Source: Okibacterium fritillariae (GTDB taxonomy: Bacteria; Actinomycetota; Actinomycetes; Actinomycetales; Microbacteriaceae). Taken from it: a stretch of DNA of 64,000 bases. Location: positions 186,001-250,000 of the forward strand of contig NZ_FUZP01000001.1 of NCBI RefSeq assembly GCF_900167575.1, in the 5' to 3' direction. This document shows, one piece after another, positions 24,158-31,765 of the stretch (its first letter is position 1; each line of letters opens with the position of its first letter). The notes beneath the pieces were generated by a model. That model was not told the origin of the DNA. It saw only the letters and a list, made by a program, of their open reading frames with translations, and searched no databases. The position numbers and the translations under genes were made by a program.

Positions 24158-24385
24158 CTAAACCTCATAAGCACGGCCGGGATCGCGCCGGGAAGCGGAT
24201 CCATCAGCGGTGTCGTTTGTTTCGACGATTGCGGCGCCGATCGGCACCACGATCAGGAGCCCGAAGAACACACCGAGAACGAGCATCGAAATACCCTGGC
24301 GGCGGGCAAGCCTGTGGAGCGTCGTCTCGACGGATGCGCGGCGGGCCTCGTCATAGCCCACGACCAGAGTCGCGCCGGTGGTCAT
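24158..24385 (-). pseudogene. Truncated copy of the 12691-13233 membrane protein gene
   Basis: The first 58-59 codons match (MTTGATLVVGYDEARRASVE to VETNDT), then the homology stops abruptly at about 24208 and the frame continues into unrelated sequence. The second helix and soluble domain are lost. Confidence 0.75.
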
Positions 24386-24444
24386 CGGTCGATCTCGCCC
24401 GCGGCGCCGCCGCGTTCGACAGCTGTTCCCGCTTCCTCAGCCAT
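24382..24444 (-). CDS. 20-codon leader microprotein (copy B)
   Basis: MAEEAGTAVERGGAAGEIDR, the counterpart of the frame at 13230-13292 with the same length and the same overlap with the next start, although that gene is truncated here. Confidence 0.35.
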   Translation of the reverse strand: MAEEAGTAVERGGAAGEIDR

Positions 24445-24494
24445 GCGTGTCCACTTTATGCGTTTGTCGTCAGCGTGCGATCTGGCGCATGTCG

Positions 24495-25004
24495 TCATTG
24501 CTGTTGCCGCCAGCCGGTGAGCCGTTCGAAGCTTCGCCCATCGATCGGAGCTGACGGGTCGATCGGCGGCACGGACGAGGAGTGTTCGGCTCCGAGGTGC
24601 GCGGCGGCGCTCTCGATGGCGCTCTTCGTGCGTTTGGCTACCAGGTTGACAGTCCCGGCGTCGCCACGATGGCCCCAGACCGTAGTTGCGAACAGTTGCG
24701 CGCCGTTGCCTCGAGAACGCACAGCGACGGGCACGGCGCACCGCGCAAACGGGCGCCCCACCCCCACCAAGCTCAGCAGCGGCACCACCTCCAACAGGAA
24801 TGCGTTCCGTGTGGAAGCGCTGTTGCTTCCGATCACTCCGTACCGCACATTCCATCCCTCGAACTCGTAACTGTTCGTCTCGATGGTGAATCCCTCATGG
24901 TGCAGGGCTTGTAAGACGGCACTCTGGGTTTCCTCTGGCGATTGCCGCGAGAGAAGCCGGTGGAAGCGCACGATGCTCCCGATCGCGAAGGCGCTGTCAC
25001 TCAC
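24495..25004 (-). CDS. Conserved protein of unknown function (copy B)
   Basis: 169 residues, the same length as the 13343-13852 product. Differences are few and mostly conservative (for example Arg for Gln in FHRLLSRQSPEETQ, Ser for Lys in GSNSASTRNAF). Intact frame. Function unknown. Confidence 0.7.
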   Translation of the reverse strand: MSDSAFAIGSIVRFHRLLSRQSPEETQSAVLQALHHEGFTIETNSYEFEGWNVRYGVIGSNSASTRNAFLLEVVPLLSLVGVGRPFARCAVPVAVRSRGNGAQLFATTVWGHRGDAGTVNLVAKRTKSAIESAAAHLGAEHSSSVPPIDPSAPIDGRSFERLTGWRQQQ

Positions 25005-25086
25005 AGGTCTCTACCGGTCTTTCATTGGGATGCCAGCGGACGCCTGACAGGAGGTCGATCCGTGACGCGGTCACGACGTGCGTACT

Positions 25087-25371
25087 TCACGCACTATTTT
25101 GGGCGACGAGATCTCCGTCCACGTATGCGTACACAGGTTGCGGCCGGAATCCAGCGAAGAATGTCGCTCGGTGCTTTTCGATCCGGACGATGTGTCGTTC
25201 ATTCCAACCTACGGGGAACTCCCACGTCGCGACGGTGCTGAGGGATGCGATTCGCACGGTGTCGACGACGCTCTGGCCATCGACCATGATGCTGAGGCGG
25301 CCCCAGACCTTGTCGAAAGAAAACATCACGGTGTGCTGCTCTTGCACGCCAACGACAATGGTCATGATCAT
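25087..25371 (-). CDS. Small beta-rich protein of unknown function (copy B)
   Basis: 94 residues, paralogue of 13935-14219. ATG 25371 is used to match the paralogue; the frame runs to 25410. The block of similarity ends 2 nt beyond this start. Confidence 0.65.
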   Translation of the reverse strand: MIMTIVVGVQEQHTVMFSFDKVWGRLSIMVDGQSVVDTVRIASLSTVATWEFPVGWNERHIVRIEKHRATFFAGFRPQPVYAYVDGDLVAQNSA

Positions 25372-25435
25372 GTGGCCAGGGTATCGACGGAGCGCCAGCC
25401 CGTCCAGCATCCTCCCGGGGGCGAGGCTCGATTCG

Positions 25436-26052
25436 GATGTCGGGTGGCACCGTCATCTCAGCCAGCAAGTCCGAGCATCGAGGCCACCACCGCGGGCGAG
25501 AGCGCGACTGGTTGTTTGGCGATGAGTGGGCTGAGGATCACCATGACGATTGCCGCCAGGCCTACTTGTGCAGTCGCGATAGTGATCGCGGCGAGCCCTC
25601 GGGGGAGAGGCGAACCGGCGCATGTAGACGAACGCCATCCCGTAGCTGAGTGTCGCTCCTAGGCAGGCGAGATAGCCGAGCGGGCCGGTGTCGCCGTCGA
25701 ATCCGCTGAACGGATCGAGAACGAGCAGGATTCCGACGAACCCCATGCCAAGACCGCCCACTTTTCAACGGTCCGAACGCTCGGAAGGCAGCGCCAGCAG
25801 CGCGGCGGCCATGGTCATCAATGGGGTCGTCGCATTGATGATGCTCGCCACGCTTGACGGGACATGCTGTTGTGCCCACGCGAACAGTAGGAACGGCACA
25901 ACGCAGAGCAGCATCGCCACGACGAAGAGGTGCGCCCAGATGCTCCATCCGCGAGGAAGTCGCTGACGGCTCACCAGGCAGACGGCGAGCACTGGCCCCC
26001 GTGACCGAGCATTCAATCGGAAGGGACGTGCATCACCGTGCCAGCAGTGCAC
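25436..26052 (-). pseudogene. EamA/DMT transporter, frameshifted remnant
   Basis: Pieces of a DMT-superfamily transporter appear in different frames. In order they are WAQQHVPSSVASIINATTPL (25.83-25.9 kb), then GGLGMGFVGILLVLDP and LACLGATLSYGMAFVYMRRF (25.6-25.76 kb), then VGLAAIVMVILSPLIAKQPV and SPAVVASMLGLL (25.44-25.56 kb). At least two frameshifts and loss of the N-terminal half make it non-functional. Confidence 0.75.
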
Positions 26053-26226
26053 CGGTTAGCGATTCCGCTTGTGGGCGGGCGCTGGCAGGCCGCCTTTTAG
26101 GCTCACGGGTCGACTGTGAGGGGATCCAGTCGAAGAGCACGGCGGTGGAGGTGAAGCCCGTCACTCGACGGATGTACGAGGACGGCTGTCCTTCTAGCCT
26201 GGATGAATAAGCAGAAAGGGCACACC

Positions 26227-26409
26227 ATGAATAGCGCATCGAACTCGAAAGTGGATCTCTTCCGGGCCGCGACGGTCTTGACGGTCGTCATTGCTGTCGC
26301 GTTCATCGTTTTCGGACTCGTCGTCCAGAGTTGGATAGTAGTCGCCGTGTTCACCCTCATCGGCATCGCGGGACTCAGCACTTGGCCGACGGCCACTCAT
26401 AACCCCTGA
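26227..26409 (+). CDS. Small two-helix membrane protein
   Basis: 60 residues: a short polar N-terminus, then TVLTVVIAVAFIVFGLVV and IVVAVFTLIGIAGL. ATG 26227 has AGAAAGGG at good spacing, better than the in-frame ATG at 26203. Function unknown. Confidence 0.6.
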   Translation: MNSASNSKVDLFRAATVLTVVIAVAFIVFGLVVQSWIVVAVFTLIGIAGLSTWPTATHNP

Positions 26410-26584
26410 ACGGGCGTGGCATCCGCACCCTGTTGTCAACACTCTGCGACGGAGTCAGTCGGGTAGTTGACCGAACAGTGGGGAAACACACTCGGTGCTC
26501 CGAGCCGCAACAGTACTGTTTGACACCGGGCCATGACCAAGGCGAGCGAGAGAGCATCTGCCGGCTTGGCTCGGGCATACTTCG

Positions 26585-27136
26585 TTAGTCGTCGCCCTCG
26601 ACGAAACTGCAATCGACTGTTCCGGCGCGCTCGTCGGCGACCAAGACGGTGCCGTCGCGGCGGATCTCGCACGAGATGACCGTGGTGGAGACCGCCGTTC
26701 GCGCGTTGATCCCGATGACCGTCGCGTTCGAGTCGAGGGTGATGGTGTTTCCCGAGTCCCACGTCACGCTCGTGCGATCGGCACCGTCCCTGATCACCAC
26801 GTCGACAGGATCCGGGGAGTCGACCTCGATCATGTAGACCGAGGACGGGGCCGCGGCCCCTGAGTAGATCACCGAGCCGACGACGACAGCGGGAACGATC
26901 ATTGCCAGCGTAGCCAGCATGAACGCGATGACGGGCCCGGGGCGAGCGACGGCGGATCCTCGAGCCATGAGAGCGAGAACGAGTGCGACCGCACCGAGGA
27001 CGACAGGTCCGACCAGGAAGGCGACGCGCGACGACGACAGGAGCATCGCCATCGCGAAGAAGACGAGCGCGACGATCGAGAGCACCACACTCGCCAGGCG
27101 CAGCCGCGACACCGCGAGAGTCCGACCTTCAGGCAT
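26585..27136 (-). CDS. Membrane protein with MmpS-like external domain
   Basis: 183 residues. Three or so hydrophobic helices (about 18-95) precede an external domain of about 80 residues (MIEVDSPDPVDVVIRDGADR, ISCEIRRDGTVLVADE, VDCSF) with two cysteines that could pair. The external part resembles the beta-sandwich of MmpS-type proteins; this is weak. ATG 27136 has GAGGGGG upstream. It lies just behind a 50-residue membrane protein gene. Confidence 0.65.
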   Translation of the reverse strand: MPEGRTLAVSRLRLASVVLSIVALVFFAMAMLLSSSRVAFLVGPVVLGAVALVLALMARGSAVARPGPVIAFMLATLAMIVPAVVVGSVIYSGAAAPSSVYMIEVDSPDPVDVVIRDGADRTSVTWDSGNTITLDSNATVIGINARTAVSTTVISCEIRRDGTVLVADERAGTVDCSFVEGDD

Positions 27137-27162
27137 GGGATACCCCCTCATCGAGCGCGACC

Positions 27163-27315
27163 TCACAAGCCCGCGATCTCGGCCGATCCCACGACGAAGT
27201 ACACCAGTATTGCGACGAACGCCACGACGAGCACGACCGCGCTCCAGAACATCGCGATGCGGAGCCGACGTGTCTGTGTGGATTCGCCGGGTCTGTTCCA
27301 GGGTGCACGGGCCAT
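27163..27315 (-). CDS. 50-residue single-pass membrane protein
   Basis: ATG 27315 to TGA 27163 encodes a polar, Arg-rich start (MARAPWNRPGES) followed by one strong helix (FWSAVVLVVAFVAILVYFVV). It sits 26 nt before the next minus-strand gene, so the two are probably co-transcribed. It is short but has a clear membrane-protein pattern. Confidence 0.55.
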   Translation of the reverse strand: MARAPWNRPGESTQTRRLRIAMFWSAVVLVVAFVAILVYFVVGSAEIAGL

Positions 27316-27350
27316 AGAAGAACAATATCTCGCGGTCGGTGAACCAACCT

Positions 27351-27935
27351 AGTTTCGGGCCGGGGTGGCGCTGCGCGGTCGGGGGCGCTCTCAGTTGCCG
27401 GCGCAGCTTCGGGGCGGTGGCGGGTGTCTTCAGGTAGTGAGCCGGCGTGAGTGGTGAGCTCGCGCAGCTGCTGTTTCAGGGCACGGCTTTGCTGGCTCCT
27501 CGCCGCCTGCAGATCGGTGAAGGACACGGTCTCGGAGGAGCGTTCGGGTGCGATCGCGCGACACAAGCACGTGTTGTCGTGGAACACTCGCACCTCGCCG
27601 AGGTCGCGGGGATGCTACCGCACCGTGACGTCTTCGCCGACGTATGCGGCGAGGACCGGTGAGATGTATCGGGTCGATGCGAAGCGGATCCCGTCGCGTT
27701 GTACACGTCGCGTTGCGACCGCAGTCAACAGGAGCGAATCGAGGTCTTCCGGATGGGCGGGCATTCGAGAAATGAAGCTCTCACTCCGCCAGCGAATGTG
27801 AGGGGCTGCGCCGGTCGCTGAATGTGGACGTTCCTTGTACTCGTTGACGATGAATCGCTCGAGCACGTCAGCGAGTTGGTGCAAGGTAATCGTGGATCGA
27901 AAGATACCTTTCCCCGGGAGGCCCCTAGTCACCAA
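27351..27935 (-). mobile_element. Remnant of a DDE/Mu-type transposase gene
   Basis: Read 5' to 3' on the minus strand, fragments of one protein appear in shifted frames. One is an integrase-core end (LADVLERFIVNEYKERPHSA), then YISPVLAAYVGEDVTVR, then a Mu-transposase C-terminal piece (RVFHDNTCLCRAIAPERSSE, FTDLQAARSQQSR). The catalytic DDE part is missing and at least one frameshift is present. No terminal inverted repeats were identified. Its truncated 5' end lies within 30 nt of an array repeat. Confidence 0.75.
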
Positions 27936-27960
27936 GCAGATCTATCCGGTGCGGGATCGC

Positions 27961-28002
27961 GTCCGATAGGGGATGCTTCACCGGACTGGGATTTCGTGAA
28001 AC
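27961..28002 (+). repeat. Array repeat, long form
   Basis: GTCCGATAGGGGATGC, CCGGAC at 21-26 and TTCGTGAAAC ending at position 42. Confidence 0.95.
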
Positions 28003-28009
28003 GGGTGTC

Positions 28010-28720
28010 TCACGGGGTGGGTGTTGCGGTTCCGCGCTTACTGGGGAGGACGGGCTTGATAACGCTCGTGGCGTCAGAAACGGTAGAAGGCGTGGGGGCC
28101 GGGTCGAAAACCCCGACCTTGATGTCAACGCCCTCACAATCCAGGCCGGGTTTGCTGATTCTCGACGTCAGCTTCAGGCCTCCTTCCACCTCGGTGAAAC
28201 CGTAGATGGCGCCTAGTACTCGGATCGGTTTCTCGGGCACCGTTCCTTCCTCGGAAGCCCAGTTGTCGATCTGGCACCCTATGACATGGATTTCTTGTCC
28301 GTCGTCGGTCATCCAGCCTTTCTCCACCGTGAGCGGGGTGAAGGGTCTCGGCCCCGGATATATGAGGAAAGGTGCATCGCGATTCAGCTCCCATTTCGCG
28401 GTCGACGCTTGGTTCGCGAGGTCTGGGTAACCGATGGTTTCGTAGGCTTCCGGCAGCGTGTAGTTGCGTTGGTTGTGTGCGGCGGCCATGGCGGGGAGTG
28501 CTTTGCGGAGTACCTGCACGTACTCGTTGGACTCGAGCTCCCCGGTCGGTGCCCCGTCTTGCCAGACGATGGTCGGGACCGGCTCCGGGGTTGGCTCGGT
28601 TTTCGGGCTGATGACGCCGCACGCAGATGTGCTGATGATGACGCCGGCGAGAATAGCTGCGGTCGCGAGAATGCGTGCGGGGTTCCGCAATCGGTTCCCA
28701 AGAAACGTGTGGTCGGTCAT
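28010..28720 (-). CDS. Lipoprotein of unknown function
   Basis: 236 residues. The signal peptide ends in a lipobox (IISTSAC, Cys about residue 34), followed by a Pro/Thr linker and a mixed alpha/beta domain (PLTVEKGWMTDDGQEIHVIG, two further cysteines). ATG 28720 is chosen; the frame to 28822 would overlap the repeat. Probably anchored on the outer face of the membrane. It is the only gene between the repeats at 27961 and 28803. Confidence 0.75.
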   Translation of the reverse strand: MTDHTFLGNRLRNPARILATAAILAGVIISTSACGVISPKTEPTPEPVPTIVWQDGAPTGELESNEYVQVLRKALPAMAAAHNQRNYTLPEAYETIGYPDLANQASTAKWELNRDAPFLIYPGPRPFTPLTVEKGWMTDDGQEIHVIGCQIDNWASEEGTVPEKPIRVLGAIYGFTEVEGGLKLTSRISKPGLDCEGVDIKVGVFDPAPTPSTVSDATSVIKPVLPSKRGTATPTP

Positions 28721-28802
28721 GCGCCCGCGATAACGGTGTGTGGTATCGGCTGGAACGGGCACGACTACCCATCGCGGTGCACCGGACCGGCGCCCCCAGC
28801 GT

Positions 28803-28827
28803 GTCCGATAGGGATCCTTCACCGGAC
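28803..28827 (+). repeat. Array repeat, short form
   Basis: GTCCGATAGGGATCC (one G fewer) and CCGGAC. The downstream 60 or so bases match those behind the copy at 23988. It is the last copy in the window. Confidence 0.9.
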
Positions 28828-29005
28828 GCCATCCTTGGAGTGCGAGATCCGCGCACTGGCGTGTCTGTGAATCCCAGCACTAACTGGCCGCCAGTTCGCA
28901 GCGTTATCTGACCGCGTACCGGCCTTGGCCAGGTGCTTGCGCCGTTATCTGGCAGCTAGCTCGGTCCGTGTAGCGCTAAATCGACCAATCGGCCTCGAGT
29001 GACGG

Positions 29006-29536
29006 TCAGAAATTCTGATGTGTCTTCCGTGTGGCGTCGTCATAAATGGTGATGAGTTGGTCTAGGAAGCGTTGTATCGTCATTCGCTCTTCCGGAGTCA
29101 TGGATTCCACGAGTTGTTCGACGCCTTCAATCATTGGTAGGACGTGCGAGTACGCCAGTTCCGCCGAGTTCTGCTCGGCGGTGACCACGAGTTTTCGCCC
29201 GTCGGTGGGGTGGCGTTCTCTGTGGATGTGGCCCGCCGTCTCGAGGCGGTTAAGAACAAGCGTGGTCGCGGCGGTGGATATTTCGAGACGTCGGGCGAGT
29301 TCTGTGGGTGTAGCTGGTCCAGTAGATATGAGGTGGTCCATTGCTTCGATGCCGGCCGCGTCGACGCCGAGCTCTTTGGCGAGGTGGCGTTCGAATCGTT
29401 GCTGGCGCACGCCGAGCTGCTGAATCCGAGCCCGGATATCGTCGTCCGCCATGGCTCGCCCGTCACGTCTGGCGGCTTCTCTGTCGCGCCGATCGTCGCG
29501 CTCGGGCGTAGGCCTGACAGAGGTTGCTTTGCTCAT
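29006..29536 (-). CDS. MarR family regulator
   Basis: 176 residues. Winged HTH: ATPTELARRLEISTAATTLV, LNRLETAGHIHRERHPTDGR. A 35-residue charged N-terminal extension precedes the domain. Divergent from a drug-efflux MFS gene, with a TTGATAATCAA palindrome between them, so it very likely represses the pump. Confidence 0.9.
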   Translation of the reverse strand: MSKATSVRPTPERDDRRDREAARRDGRAMADDDIRARIQQLGVRQQRFERHLAKELGVDAAGIEAMDHLISTGPATPTELARRLEISTAATTLVLNRLETAGHIHRERHPTDGRKLVVTAEQNSAELAYSHVLPMIEGVEQLVESMTPEERMTIQRFLDQLITIYDDATRKTHQNF

Positions 29537-29570
29537 TTGCCCATGGTACTACTGATACTTGCTAAAAAAA

Positions 29571-29581
29571 TTGATAATCAA
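29571..29581. promoter_or_regulatory. MarR-type operator
   Basis: TTGATAATCAA, a perfect 11-bp palindrome in the 59-nt space between MarR and MFS starts, the classic MarR-family site type. Confidence 0.65.
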
Positions 29582-29595
29582 GAAATGAGACGATC

Positions 29596-31056
29596 ATGTC
29601 GGATCAGACGGTGCGAGGCACATACAAATGGCGGTGGGTGATTCTCGGCGTGATGCTCGCGGCGGAGATCATGGACCTGCTGGATTCGACGATCGTGAAC
29701 GTCGCCGGGCCTGACCTGGAGAGCTCGTTGGGAGCCTCGGCTCTGGGCCTGCAGTGGGTGATCGGCGGATATGCCCTGACACTGGGCGCCGGTCTCATCC
29801 TCGGTGGGCGCCTGGGTGATCGGTTCGGTCGCCGCCTGATGTTCCTCGTCGGGCTCGCCGGCTTCACGGTCGCGTCGCTTCTCTGCGCGATCGCTCCGAC
29901 AATCGAAGTTTTGATCATCGTCCGACTGGTGCAAGGCCTCGCTGGTGCGATGCTCCTGCCGCAGGGGCTCGGACTTCTCCGTGAAAACTTCTCCGGGAAA
30001 GAGCTCGCGAAGGTATTCGGTGTGTTCGGTCCGGTGCTGGGTCTGGGAGGCATCCTCGGCCCGCTTATCGGCGGTGGGCTCATCGAAGCAGACCTTTTCG
30101 GGTTGGGGTGGCGCGCGGTTTTCCTCGTCAACGTCCCGATCGGGGTCGCCTCGCTGATCATCGCGTGGCGCATCCTGCCGCACCGGACCGGCGACAAAAC
30201 GCTAGGCGTCGACGTAGTCGGGGCGGCCATCATCGTGGCTGCTTCCGCGCTGCTGGTGCTGCCGCTGAACTTCGGTCAGGAAGAAGGGTGGCCGCTGTGG
30301 ACGTGGCTCAGCATTGCTGCCGGCCTGCTGGGCTTTGTACTGTTCGCGTGGCAGCAACGTGCCGCATCAGCACGAGGGCGCACACCTCTGGTGGTACCGG
30401 GGATCTTTTCCCGGCCCGCATACACGCTAGGACTGGCCGGTATCGCGTTGTTCTTCAGCGCTCTCATCGGAACCCAGCTGATCCTCACGCTGTTCCTGCA
30501 GATCGGACAGGGCTTCACCGCGGGCGAAGCGGGACTCGGCAACCTTCCCGTCGCCTTGGGCACAGCAGTCGGTGGAGCAATCAGCGGCGCGTTCCTCGCT
30601 GAAAAGCTTGGCCGGGCAGTGCTCCAGATCGGTGCCTTGGTGCAGATCCTCGGCGCAGCCCTGTTGTGGGTCGAATTAGGAGCCAGCGGGACTTTTAGCA
30701 TCTGGCAGATCGTCCCCGGTATTGCCATTGCCGGCGTCGGGTCCGGCCTGGTAATCGCTGCGCTGTTCAGCATCATCCTCGCCGCGGTCCGCGACGACGA
30801 AATCGGATCCGCGTCGGGTGTACTGACCGCTGTGCAGTCCCTCGCGAGTTCGATCGGTGTCGCCGTCTTCGGGTCAACCTTCTTCTCCGCAATCACGTCC
30901 GGGTCTCCGGCGGACGCGTTCCGCACGACGCTTCTCATCCAAGCGTGCTTCCTCGTCGTATTCCTGGCCCTCACCTTCTTGTTTCCGAAGAAAGGCCGCG
31001 AAGACGAATTCGCCGACACCAGTGATGCCACGAGCGACACGAATGCCCCCGTATGA
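29596..31056 (+). CDS. MFS multidrug efflux transporter, DHA2 (14-helix) type
   Basis: 486 residues with 14 predicted helices. DHA2 landmarks: MDLLDSTIVNVAGPDLE in helix 1, LGDRFGRRLMFLVGLAGFT (motif A), VRLVQGLAGAMLLPQGLGLL, and LGGILGPLIGGGL (motif C). It should export hydrophobic drugs by proton antiport. The stop overlaps the next ATG (ATGA), and the MarR gene is divergent. Confidence 0.9.
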   Translation: MSDQTVRGTYKWRWVILGVMLAAEIMDLLDSTIVNVAGPDLESSLGASALGLQWVIGGYALTLGAGLILGGRLGDRFGRRLMFLVGLAGFTVASLLCAIAPTIEVLIIVRLVQGLAGAMLLPQGLGLLRENFSGKELAKVFGVFGPVLGLGGILGPLIGGGLIEADLFGLGWRAVFLVNVPIGVASLIIAWRILPHRTGDKTLGVDVVGAAIIVAASALLVLPLNFGQEEGWPLWTWLSIAAGLLGFVLFAWQQRAASARGRTPLVVPGIFSRPAYTLGLAGIALFFSALIGTQLILTLFLQIGQGFTAGEAGLGNLPVALGTAVGGAISGAFLAEKLGRAVLQIGALVQILGAALLWVELGASGTFSIWQIVPGIAIAGVGSGLVIAALFSIILAAVRDDEIGSASGVLTAVQSLASSIGVAVFGSTFFSAITSGSPADAFRTTLLIQACFLVVFLALTFLFPKKGREDEFADTSDATSDTNAPV

Positions 31057-31346
31057 CTGACGGGCCCGCGCACCCAAGAACGACCCAGCTAACGACGCGT
31101 GCCGTCCATGTACTCGACCAGCTGATCGCAGGGAGCCCACACGCCTACGTGGACCTCGCATCACGATTACGCTGCACCACCCTCGAGGTCCACAACGCTC
31201 TCTGGGAACTGCACTGCGCCGACAAGATCGATTTCCAGCTCGGACACCGCGGACAGATGACTCACGTTACCCTCCGCCAGCCACCCCGCGCCGCTAGTCG
31301 CGAACCTCGCAATGAAGTGACGACCCAGAAGGATCAAAAGCTATGA
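31053..31346 (+). CDS. Small winged-helix-like protein
   Basis: 97 residues, coupled to the MFS gene. TTRAVHVLDQLIAGSPHAYV, LASRLRCTTLEVHNALWELH and a beta-hairpin (QLGHRGQMTHVTLR) fit a winged helix. It could be a second regulator in the efflux operon; no close family recognised. Confidence 0.6.
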   Translation: MTDGPAHPRTTQLTTRAVHVLDQLIAGSPHAYVDLASRLRCTTLEVHNALWELHCADKIDFQLGHRGQMTHVTLRQPPRAASREPRNEVTTQKDQKL

Positions 31347-31402
31347 GTGAGAAAACCGTCCTGATCTCCGGAGCAAGCATCGCGGGCCCCGCACCGGACT
31401 GA
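31342..31402 (+). pseudogene. 5' fragment of an FAD-dependent monooxygenase gene
   Basis: ATG 31342 overlaps the upstream stop, with AGGAT before it. It encodes MSEKTVLISGASIAGPAPD and then a stop. The GxSIAGP nucleotide-binding start is typical of FAD monooxygenases that often follow MFS drug pumps. The rest of the gene is gone, so this marks a deletion junction. Confidence 0.75.
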
Positions 31403-31765
31403 ATCTCGGCCCAGCAAGGTTGGATCGCCGCTGAACGCGACCAGCTATGACTATGTCAAGGCTATTCGGACCCACCGGGGCAATCTAAGCAGGACTCACT
31501 TCGGGCGCCGCTGCTGGCACTTTGCTCTAGTCGGCGAGTTGGGCTTCGGGGCACGCGTGGTGCGTCGCGATCGTCGCGTTCTCAACGAGAGAGGGCGTGA
31601 AGAACGGCCAGATCTCCGTGGCGCATTCGCGATGCCAACGAGAAGATCAATTGCGGCCGCGGCGGCCACCTCGAGGAACAGCACACGGCACGTGTGAAAA
31701 CCTGAACCCCATCTAGCGCAGGCTAAGAGCGACGAGTCTTTGCGCTCAGCGGCGAACGGGCAGCG
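31403..31765. other. Decayed sequence behind the efflux operon
   Basis: No intact gene. At about 31661-31697 a fragment encodes GGHLEEQHT, matching the third gene of the RES operon (DDGHLEEQHT at 16.65 kb). The rest is unrecognised. Confidence 0.5.
31659..31698 (+). pseudogene. Fragment of a RES-operon third-gene homologue
   Basis: About 30 bases, including GGCCACCTCGAGGAACAGCA, are identical to 16659-16678 in the intact gene. A short but exact match implies another copy of that gene once lay here. Confidence 0.5.

Larger units (their letters stand above)
24208..25373. repeat. Paralogous 1.2-kb block, copy B
   Basis: Counterpart of 13056-14221 with constant offset 11152. One end cuts the membrane protein gene; the other is the start of the small beta-rich gene, where an EamA remnant begins. 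Confidence 0.85.

Noticed and set aside
4417-28827. Array repeats as ordinary intrinsic terminators
   Set aside because: The stem is short and interrupted, no T run follows, and several copies lie upstream of minus-strand genes instead of behind genes.
2374-28827. Array repeats as canonical integron attC sites
   Set aside because: I could not find the GTTRRRY core or paired R/L boxes, and units are in both orientations with their own promoters.
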